The notes beneath the pieces are model-generated. The model was not told the origin of the DNA, did no database searches, and saw nothing but the letters and a program-made list of their open reading frames with translations. The position numbers and the translations under genes are program-made. 32,718 nucleotides of DNA, from assembly GCA_964539665.1 (NCBI GenBank), contig CAZIKB010000071.1, positions 1 through 32,718 on the forward strand, written 5' to 3'. Source of the DNA: CAZIKB01 sp964539665 (GTDB taxonomy: Bacteria; Zhuqueibacterota; Zhuqueibacteria; Oceanimicrobiales; Oceanimicrobiaceae). This document shows, piece by piece, positions 8,365 to 15,234 of the stretch (position 1 is the first letter of the stretch; every line of letters starts with the position of its first letter).

Positions 8365-8382
8365 ATACGGACCTGTCGGTAT
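8365..8382. promoter_or_regulatory. Imperfect operator-like palindrome
   Basis: The 18 bases read ATAC-g-GAC-ct-GTC-g-GTAT, so 14 of 18 positions are self-complementary. The GAC..GTC core with outer GTAT arms resembles TetR-family operators. No TetR gene is in the window. It lies about 75 bases upstream of the barrel gene start. Confidence 0.3.
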
Positions 8383-8651
8383 GAGCACTAAAATTTAGTT
8401 GACAATATTATCAGGTTTATCCTTGAAAAGTTTATCGAATATTTAGAATTAAAAATCAATTTGAGCATGAAGATAAATGGCTCTGTGTTTGGCCGAATGA
8501 ATCCAGTTATATAAATTTGGATATCAAGCAGAGGATTGTCTTTGTTGGGCATGTTTGAAAAGTAGCATTTCGTTACCCGGGGGCAACCACATGAATTTAA
8601 ACACGTTGAGTTTGAGAAAACAATTGTTTACATTTTTCCAAAATCCAACTA

Positions 8652-8680
8652 AACCTTTTGCCGATTCATCAGGTCTAAAT
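8652..8680 (+). promoter_or_regulatory. Candidate ECF sigma autoregulatory promoter
   Basis: AACCTTTT (8652-8659) followed after 12 bases by GGTCTAAAT (8672-8680) resembles ECF promoters: an AAC-type -35 with a pyrimidine run and a CGTC-type -10. It is directly upstream of the ECF sigma gene, consistent with the self-activation typical of such sigma factors. Both elements are short. Confidence 0.4.
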
Positions 8681-8752
8681 AAATGAAGTTAATCAAAGCT
8701 TAACCGGAGAAGCAGACAACTGATACCCGATCTGAAAAATGAACGAGAAGTT

Positions 8753-9262
8753 GTGGAGAGCTGTCAGAAAGGAGATTTGCGGGCATTCGAGAGTATTTAC
8801 CGCCATTTTGAGCAACCGCTTCTGAATCTTGGCCTGCGTATGCTCGGCCGGCAGGAAGATGTGGAAGATGCGCTGCAAACGACCTTTTTGAAATTGTACC
8901 GCAGTATCGGTAAGTTTAAGTTTGATTCGAAATTAAGCACTTATCTTTTTCGAATTATGATGAATGTCTGCTTTGATTTTTTAAAAAAGAATAAACGTAT
9001 GAAATCAGAAGAGATTGATCAATTAAGAAACCATTCCTACAAATCGACCGTTGAGTTGCGGCTGCAATTGGAGGAAGCGATTCATGCTCTGCCTGAGCGG
9101 ACCCGCGCTTGTTTTGTACTGTTCGCGGTGCAGGAATTAAAGCAAAGCGAGGTAGCGGAAGTATTAAATGTGAATTTAGGTACGGTTAAAGCGCACGTGT
9201 TTAATGCTAAATCGCGCTTACGTGCCTTACTTACAGATAGTCAAACTGAGGTGCAAAAATGA
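8753..9262 (+). CDS. ECF-type RNA polymerase sigma factor
   Basis: Both sigma domains are present. Region 2 is at about 10-80 (KGDLRAFESIYRHF, DVEDALQTTFLKLYRSI, LSTYLFRIMMNVCFDFLKK). Region 4 is at about 105-160 (LPERTRACFVLFAVQELKQ, then the DNA-binding helix EVAEVLNVNLGTVKAHVF). It would redirect RNA polymerase to a regulon that likely includes its own promoter. The anti-sigma gene overlaps its stop by four bases (ATGA). The start is uncertain: GTG 8753 begins exactly at the first helix and has only a weak ribosome site, while the frame is open back to 8693. A GGAGAAG at 8706-8712 sits 7 bases before an in-frame CTG at 8720, which would add 11 residues. Confidence 0.92.
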   Translation: MESCQKGDLRAFESIYRHFEQPLLNLGLRMLGRQEDVEDALQTTFLKLYRSIGKFKFDSKLSTYLFRIMMNVCFDFLKKNKRMKSEEIDQLRNHSYKSTVELRLQLEEAIHALPERTRACFVLFAVQELKQSEVAEVLNVNLGTVKAHVFNAKSRLRALLTDSQTEVQK

Positions 9263-9882
9263 GCTGTGAGAGTTATCAAAAATATGAACTCGGGGAAACA
9301 GATGAGAAAACCTATCAGGAGCACGTTCAGAGTTGTCCTCTGTGTCAAAAGTTGCAGCAGCAGGATGCAATGTTGCTTTCGACGGCCAAAACTTTGGATC
9401 AGCCAATTAATGCGCCTTTACTCTGGGGTAAAATTGAAAAGCGGCTACAGGCAGAAAAACAGCGTCAGCGATTTATCTGGCGTATTTCCATTCCTAAACA
9501 GACCTATCCGATACTTAGAATCGCGGCTGTTTTGGTTCTGGTCGTTGGTCTCGGATGGATTAGTTATTACCTGATAAAGTCAAGAAGTAGTGATTCGGGT
9601 ATTTTAACCGGTTCCAGGCTTGAGCGGATTGAAACAATTGAAAAGGAATATATAGATGCAATAACCGAACTGGAACAGGCCGCTGTCCCACAGTTGGCAC
9701 AAGTTGACACGGATATTATGCTGCTTTATCGCGACCGGCTTGATACCATCGATGCTCAAATCCAGCATTGTAAAGAGGCATTGGAAAACAATCCGGCCAA
9801 TGCCCACATCCGCCGCTACCTTTTGGCAGCGCTGCAGGATAAGCAACAAACTTTGAAGGAGATACTGAAATTTCAATCTTAA
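9259..9882 (+). CDS. Membrane anti-sigma factor with zinc-binding motif
   Basis: The N-terminus carries H22-x3-C26-x2-C29, the zinc-binding signature of ZAS anti-sigma domains. One transmembrane helix follows (about 86-105). The C-terminal part, facing the periplasm if topology is standard, is rich in charged heptads (about 120-205) and probably helical. It would hold the overlapping ECF sigma factor at the membrane until an envelope signal releases it. The four-base ATGA overlap indicates translational coupling. The C-terminal domain matches no sensor I recognise. Confidence 0.8.
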   Translation: MSCESYQKYELGETDEKTYQEHVQSCPLCQKLQQQDAMLLSTAKTLDQPINAPLLWGKIEKRLQAEKQRQRFIWRISIPKQTYPILRIAAVLVLVVGLGWISYYLIKSRSSDSGILTGSRLERIETIEKEYIDAITELEQAAVPQLAQVDTDIMLLYRDRLDTIDAQIQHCKEALENNPANAHIRRYLLAALQDKQQTLKEILKFQS

Positions 9883-9887
9883 AAATA

Positions 9888-9916
9888 TACCACGGAGTTT
9901 CACAGAAAAACACGGA
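9888..9916 (+). repeat. Relic of dispersed ACCACGGA repeat
   Basis: TACCACGGAGTTTCAC followed by ACACGGA, directly after the anti-sigma stop. It is related to the copy at 6828-6846 in the opposite orientation. Confidence 0.4.
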
Positions 9917-10016
9917 ATTAAAAAAATCCATGTGAGTTTTCTATCTGTGTGGAATAATTAAAATGTGATTCTGTATTCAACTAATTTAATTAACACTAAA
10001 ATACTTTGAGGTTAAA

Positions 10017-11678
10017 ATGAAAAAGCAAGTAATTATAAAAAGATTTATTCAACTATCATTTGTTTTATTGTTTACTCAAAACATGTTTGCTGCTGCGGTC
10101 TCTTCCTTACCGTCATCAGAAACAAAAACATACACCAAGCGAATTGCATCCGCACCCGGAAAGACGCTTTATATCGACCGTACACAGGCTGATATATTTA
10201 TTTCGGGGCATGCTGGCGATGAAATCGAAGTGGAAGTCTCCATCGAAATCAGCGACCTGCCGCGTGACTTGATTGATGATTTCTTTGCCCAGGTCCGTTT
10301 AACACTGGAACCTTACCGGAATGGTAATCGACTGTTGCTTAAAACTCCCCGTGAAAAATTGCGTGGGAAACAGAATAAAAGTAAGGGGCGATTATTTCGC
10401 GCTATCTTTGGGGATGAGCATGACCATGTTTCCTTGTATACGAAAATTGAAATTCGAGTTCCTTCCAGTCAAACGCTTATTGTTGACAATGAATACGGTG
10501 ATATAAATGTCGAAAATGTGGCAGGGGATCATGACATTGAAAACACATCTGGTGAGGTTAGAATCGAAAAATGCGGGGGTTCGCTGAGATTGAATAATAA
10601 CTATGCAGCGGTTGAAGTTGTGGATTTTAAGGGTAGAGTATTTATAAATAATAGCAGTGGCCAGGTTATTCTCGAAAATATTTCAGGTGACACAAATGTG
10701 AAGAACAGTTATAAGCCGGTTGAGTTTCGAAAAATAAAAGGTGCACTAACCATTGACTCCCAGAGCGCGGATATCAGCGGTATGGATGTCGCTCACGATT
10801 GTATGATTACTTCCTCATACAAACCTATTAAAATCTCAAACGTTGACGGTCAGTTAACTATTAATGGTTCAAGCAGTCAGGTAACCGTTTCTAATATCCG
10901 CAAAGATGTCACTATTGAAACGAGTTATAAACCAATTACGGCGGATAGTATTTACGGCGCTTTGAAAATCATCAGTCAATCAAGCCCGGTTACAGTAAGC
11001 AGGATTGCCGGTGATGCTTCTATTCGTACTTCTTATAAGACCATTCGGGTTGAGGATGTTGACGGGAAATTAGATATTGATGGCAGTTCATGCATGGTAT
11101 CAGTGCGCGCCATTAAAAAGAATGTCAACATTTTGTCATCTTACCAGGATATTACAGTTGAGAAGGTCGGAGGGGCAGTAGAAATTAATGCCAGTTCCAG
11201 CAATGTCTATGTTAAGGATGTAACTAAAGATGTTACCATCCGTACTTCTTATAAAACCGTTAAGGTTCATGAAGTCGGTGGTATGTTAGAAGTTGATGGC
11301 AGCTCGAGCAGTGTTTTGGCTGAAGGAATTAGTGGAAATGTGGATGTCTCAAATTCTTATAAATTTGTGATTTTGAAAAGAACTTCCGGGAGCATCTTTG
11401 TGCGTGGCGATAACAGTCCAATTGAAGTGTCTGAAATAGAGAAAATACCTGCTAATAGTCGAATAGAGCTTTTAACCAGCTACAAACCTGTAACGCTTAC
11501 TTTGCCTGCAAATGCCGATGTTAAAATTTCAGCGCGGACTGAATATGGCAAAATTCGTTCAGATTATCCGGTTTATTTAGAGGACGACAGAGATAATCAA
11601 ATCAACATTGAATTAGGCAAAGGAAGTTCATTCGTACGAATTGTAACCAGCAAAGATATTGCAATTAAAAAGGAGTGA
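10017..11678 (+). CDS. Exported DUF4097-like beta-solenoid protein, nine 36-residue repeats
   Basis: A signal peptide (hydrophobic 10-26, cleavage near FAA) precedes a 130-residue N-terminal domain. From residue 159 the chain is built of exactly 36-residue units starting at 159, 195, 231, 267, 303, 339, 375, 411 and 447, each opening with (S/N)Y(K/A/Q) and containing a G-x-(L/V)-x-I/V...SS pattern. The last unit is 41 residues and leads to a closing SYKPVTL at 488. Such regularity fits a right-handed beta-solenoid with two rungs per unit. The DUF4097 (putative adhesin) family commonly sits with ECF sigma/anti-sigma pairs in FCB bacteria. The 134-base gap from the anti-sigma gene suggests membership in the same regulated unit. 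Whether it is periplasmic or at the surface is unknown. Confidence 0.75.
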   Translation: MKKQVIIKRFIQLSFVLLFTQNMFAAAVSSLPSSETKTYTKRIASAPGKTLYIDRTQADIFISGHAGDEIEVEVSIEISDLPRDLIDDFFAQVRLTLEPYRNGNRLLLKTPREKLRGKQNKSKGRLFRAIFGDEHDHVSLYTKIEIRVPSSQTLIVDNEYGDINVENVAGDHDIENTSGEVRIEKCGGSLRLNNNYAAVEVVDFKGRVFINNSSGQVILENISGDTNVKNSYKPVEFRKIKGALTIDSQSADISGMDVAHDCMITSSYKPIKISNVDGQLTINGSSSQVTVSNIRKDVTIETSYKPITADSIYGALKIISQSSPVTVSRIAGDASIRTSYKTIRVEDVDGKLDIDGSSCMVSVRAIKKNVNILSSYQDITVEKVGGAVEINASSSNVYVKDVTKDVTIRTSYKTVKVHEVGGMLEVDGSSSSVLAEGISGNVDVSNSYKFVILKRTSGSIFVRGDNSPIEVSEIEKIPANSRIELLTSYKPVTLTLPANADVKISARTEYGKIRSDYPVYLEDDRDNQINIELGKGSSFVRIVTSKDIAIKKE

Positions 11679-12008
11679 ACCTTATTGTCTTAGCTGGCGA
11701 ATTACAGGTTGTGAATGGGTGCTGATAATAACTCTATATCACATATTATCACCGCCTTAGCTTCCCAGCATTAATAATTTCTAAGCAAAACTGCCGAAAA
11801 TAAAGAATTTAGAAGGAACATATTCTGGGGAAATATGGTTTTATCTTATATATTATGAATATATGACGATATAATTCTTGAACTAAAGTAAATTTGTAAC
11901 TATATTAAAGAATTGTATATAAGTATTTTTATGCACCGACCATGAATGCTGCTATAATAATATAAAAAACGGGAGTTAGGAATTCCATTGATTAGGAGAA
12001 TTTGCGAT
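11679..12008. other. Intergenic region upstream of the protease gene
   Basis: Very AT-rich. No gene, clear terminator or repeat was found. The only element I can support is the promoter at 11878-11906. Confidence 0.45.
11878..11906 (+). promoter_or_regulatory. Candidate sigma70-type promoter for the protease gene
   Basis: TTGAAC (11878-11883), a 17-base spacer, then TATATT (11901-11906). The -35 matches 4 of 6 and the -10 matches 5 of 6. The implied leader is about 95 bases. The region is AT-rich, so chance matches are possible. Confidence 0.4.
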
Positions 12009-14120
12009 ATGAAAAATATTAAAAAGCATTACATTTCCATTTTGAAAGTTACATTTATTTTGACAGTTTTAATTTTCTCCTTAAATGTTCATACATTAAA
12101 CCTATTTCCCGCGGAATCGTTAACCCCGGAAAAGCAGCACCCGATTGTTGGACAAATCATATCCAAATTACTTGCTCGCTATCACTATAATCACCAGAAA
12201 ATTGATGACGCCATATCATCTGAAATATTGGATATTTATTTAGAGAGGTTAGATCGTTCGCGCTTATATTTTCTGGCTTCGGACATCGCTGGTTTCGAGC
12301 AATTCAGATATGAATTGGATGATCAAATTAAATCCGGTCAGTTAGAGTCGGCGTACTTGATATTTAATACCTTCAAAAATCGTGTTGAAGAGCGAATTGA
12401 ATATGTCATGAATCGCATTGAAACAGAATTTGATTTTAACATCGATGAATATTATCCCATCGATCGTTCAAAGGCTAACTGGGTGGAAAGTGTCAATGAA
12501 CTTAACGAATGGTGGCGTAAAAAATTAAAAAATGAAGCACTGTCATTAAAACTTACCGGAAAAGACTGGCAGGGAATTCAATCAGCTTTAAAAAAGAGAT
12601 ATGAAAATTTCAGTAAACGTATTGAGCAATATAATTCTGAAGAAGTGTTTCAATATTATATAAATGCCCTTTCCGAGACTTTTGATCCACACACTAACTA
12701 CCTGGCGCCAAGAATAGCGGAAAACTTCGCAATCGATATGAGCTTAACTTTTGAAGGAATAGGCGCGCAATTGACTACTGAAGATGATTACACAAAAGTT
12801 GTGCGTATTCTCCCGGGTGGTCCGGCGGAGAGAAGTAAAAGATTATGGGCAAATGACAAAATCATTGGCGTGGGCCAGGATGTCGAAGGTGAAATGGTTG
12901 ATGTTATCGGCATGAGACTTGACGATGTCGTGCAAAAGATTCGTGGTAATAAGGGTTCCACGGTTCGGTTAGAACTTATTCCTTCAAAGAATACTCCGGG
13001 CAGCCCAACCACGATAATTACCCTGGTGCGGGATGAAATTATTTTAGAGGAAAGAGCTGCTCGTAGTGAAACAATTAAATTAACACAAGACAACAAAACA
13101 TATAAGTTGGGAATTATAGATATTCCTACATTCTATGCTGATATGGTTGCACAAAGACGGGGCAAAAAAAATTATCGAAGCACGACCAGGGATGTCCGAG
13201 CGCTAATCAAAAAATTGCGGCAGGAACATGTTGAGGGCATCCTTATAGATCTGCGGCGAAATGGCGGTGGCTCGTTACAAGAAGCTATTGAATTATCCGG
13301 ACTATTCATTAAAGAGGGGCCAGTTGTTCAGGTTAAAAAATCCGATGGTGATATACGCGTCGAAAATGATCCTGACCCAACCCTGGTTTACGATGGACCA
13401 CTGGGTATTTTAGTCGATCGTTACAGTGCATCGGCATCAGAGATTTTTGCTGCTGCTATTCAGGATTATGGTCGGGGCATTATCATTGGCGGCCGTACTT
13501 TTGGAAAAGGTACGGTGCAAAATCTTCTCGATTTAAATCGATTTGTAAGTGTAGGCGACCAGAGTTTTGGCCAGATGAAAGTTACTGTAGCTAAATTTTA
13601 CCGGATAAATGGCGGTACGACGCAACATCGCGGAGTGATTCCGGATATTCTTTTCCCTTCGATTTATGATGAAGCTAACATAGGTGAAAGTGCTCAAAAC
13701 CATGCTCTTCCCTGGGATGAAATCTCCGCGGCCATGTTTCAACTTGAAGACCATGTTACCAAATATTTATCAACTTTGAGGTTAAATTCAAAAAAACGGA
13801 CTTCAAATGATCTTGAGTTTCAATTTATTTTAGAGGATATTGAGAGATATAGAATTCAAAAAGAGCAAAACACTATCTTATTACAATATGAAAAAAGAAA
13901 GGCCGAAAGGGATACATTGGAGGAACAGCAGTTGGCTCGCGTAAACGCAAGAAGAAAGGCAAAAGGATTAAAAGCCCTCAAAAAAGGAGAAGAAAATCCA
14001 GACCAGGAAGATGACCCGGATGCTTTGTTAGTAGAAAGCCAACATATTCTGACAGATTTAATCGCGTTAACGAAAGCTATGGAAACTGCTAAAATTTCTA
14101 ATATTGATGAAAAAAAGTGA
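12009..14120 (+). CDS. prc: C-terminal processing protease, Prc/Tsp type (S41A)
   Basis: The full Prc layout is present. An N-terminal signal/anchor is followed by a helical domain with the hallmark DPHTNYL (about 226-232), then a PDZ domain (about 245-340, EGIGAQL...GGPAERS), then the S41 catalytic core. The nucleophile lies in RYSASASEIFAAA (Ser475 by alignment) and the general-base lysine in TFGKGTVQ (Lys500), 25 residues apart as in E. coli Prc. A helical C-terminal extension follows. Such proteases trim C-termini of envelope proteins and remove misfolded ones. I start at ATG 12009 because AGGAG (11994-11998) lies 10 bases before it; TTG 11988, also with a purine-rich upstream, would add 7 residues. 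It stands alone between two long gaps. Confidence 0.93.
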   Translation: MKNIKKHYISILKVTFILTVLIFSLNVHTLNLFPAESLTPEKQHPIVGQIISKLLARYHYNHQKIDDAISSEILDIYLERLDRSRLYFLASDIAGFEQFRYELDDQIKSGQLESAYLIFNTFKNRVEERIEYVMNRIETEFDFNIDEYYPIDRSKANWVESVNELNEWWRKKLKNEALSLKLTGKDWQGIQSALKKRYENFSKRIEQYNSEEVFQYYINALSETFDPHTNYLAPRIAENFAIDMSLTFEGIGAQLTTEDDYTKVVRILPGGPAERSKRLWANDKIIGVGQDVEGEMVDVIGMRLDDVVQKIRGNKGSTVRLELIPSKNTPGSPTTIITLVRDEIILEERAARSETIKLTQDNKTYKLGIIDIPTFYADMVAQRRGKKNYRSTTRDVRALIKKLRQEHVEGILIDLRRNGGGSLQEAIELSGLFIKEGPVVQVKKSDGDIRVENDPDPTLVYDGPLGILVDRYSASASEIFAAAIQDYGRGIIIGGRTFGKGTVQNLLDLNRFVSVGDQSFGQMKVTVAKFYRINGGTTQHRGVIPDILFPSIYDEANIGESAQNHALPWDEISAAMFQLEDHVTKYLSTLRLNSKKRTSNDLEFQFILEDIERYRIQKEQNTILLQYEKRKAERDTLEEQQLARVNARRKAKGLKALKKGEENPDQEDDPDALLVESQHILTDLIALTKAMETAKISNIDEKK

Positions 14121-14677
14121 GTTGCTGAGTTTTGTACTAAAAACATAGATAATTTGCATTATCCCGATTATACAGTAAGTGCTTTTCAGGATAATGTCAT
14201 TCTCCGAAAACTCCTCAGACCAGCCGGGAAGAATCTTGTTTATAAATAACATCATGGTCATTTACTAACAAGATTCTTCCTGAATGACAACAATCTGGTG
14301 TGATACCTTCCTTGCAGCCATTTTTACAAATCTCATTCTTTTCTCTCCTGAATAAAATGACTGGTATAGATATTGATCTTGAATCTTTTTCTGTTTATAT
14401 TGCGTGGAATCCCGAAATTTAATTGTTTGCAGGTTGGTTTACTGAAAGGTGCGACGGTACGGTTTGGCGTCATTGGAAGCCATTTCATTCCAGTTGAGTT
14501 CATTGATGAAAATGAACAATTGACTGTGAGATTTTAAATACATCAATGCAGGAATAAAAAGGACACAGAACTACCTGAGTTAACGGAGTTCACTACGAAA
14601 AACACGATGTCAGCCTGTTTTTCGCTTATTTTGTCTGTAAGAATCTTTTCTGTAAGCTACAATTCAAAAACTAAATC
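14121..14677. other. Intergenic region with repeats between protease and Lut genes
   Basis: No complete gene. It holds the GTCATTC...GAATGAC element (14196-14288), a degenerate member of the ACCACGGA repeat family (about 14561-14606: GGACACAG...ACGGAGTTCAC...AACACG), and a 44-codon open stretch at 14403-14537 whose predicted peptide looks protein-like but has no clear start. Confidence 0.45.
14196..14288. repeat. GTCATTC...GAATGAC palindromic element
   Basis: GTCATTC (14196-14202) pairs with GAATGAC (14282-14288). Inside, GGAAGAATCTTGTT (14227-14240) and AACAAGATTCTTCC (14267-14280) form a perfect 14-base inverted pair. Similar ends occur at 27675-27717 and 32340-32408. Confidence 0.6.
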
Positions 14678-15226
14678 ATGGAAAATCAAAACCAATTCGG
14701 TCCCGGACTTGCAGAACAATTCATTCGTGCTGCGCAACGATCAGCCGCTACGGTGGAACGAATTAAACACTCAGCCAGTGCGTTAAAAGAAGCGCTAACC
14801 AGGTTAATCAAAGAGGAAGATATGGTTCTGCTTGCAGAACCTGATGACATTTCAACGGAACTTTTTTCTTCCGTCAGGCAACTGCCAAATGTGGCGACCA
14901 ATCCCACGGATCACCAACTATCATCCATAAAAATCGGTATAACAGACGCCTTTGCAGGCGTTGCCCGGACGGGTTCAATCTGTGTTTCGGTTTCGAAAAA
15001 TTTGGGAGGCTCAGTAAGCCTTTTTACCCGTGAACATATCGCAATTCTTGATGCCCGGACAATTTTACCCCGTCCCCGGGATCTCTTTTCAGAGGAATAT
15101 TTAGATGGCAAAGGCCTGGAAAGAGATTTTGTTTTCATCACAGGTCCGAGCGCCACAGCGGATATGGGGCCGCTGGTGCGCGGAGTGCATGGGCCGGGTA
15201 AACTGTATATCATTGTTCTGGAGTAA
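14678..15226 (+). CDS. lutC: LUD-domain protein, LutC-like
   Basis: The conserved LutC/YkgG blocks are clear: GITDAFAGVARTGS (87-100), GPSATADM (156-163) and GVHGPGKL (169-176), in a 182-residue protein of the usual size. LutC is the small subunit of the LutABC iron-sulfur complex that oxidises L-lactate to pyruvate in the cytoplasm. The LutB-LutA fusion gene starts 8 bases after its stop, so the two are one operon. There is no obvious ribosome site before the ATG. No lactate permease or LutR-like regulator is next to it, so the substrate assignment is by family only. Confidence 0.85.
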   Translation: MENQNQFGPGLAEQFIRAAQRSAATVERIKHSASALKEALTRLIKEEDMVLLAEPDDISTELFSSVRQLPNVATNPTDHQLSSIKIGITDAFAGVARTGSICVSVSKNLGGSVSLFTREHIAILDARTILPRPRDLFSEEYLDGKGLERDFVFITGPSATADMGPLVRGVHGPGKLYIIVLE

Positions 15227-15234
15227 TTTCGAAG

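Larger units (their letters stand above)
8291..8752. other. Divergent regulatory region between barrel and sigma-factor genes
   Basis: No gene is seen. It includes an imperfect operator-like palindrome at 8365-8382, a perfect 12-base palindrome AAACAATTGTTT at 8618-8629, and an ECF-type promoter candidate at 8652-8680. Confidence 0.5.

Noticed and set aside
10491..11480. Regular 108-base periodicity that could suggest a CRISPR-like or satellite array
   Set aside because: The period is a multiple of three, conserved at the protein level and diverged at the DNA level, so it is a coding repeat.
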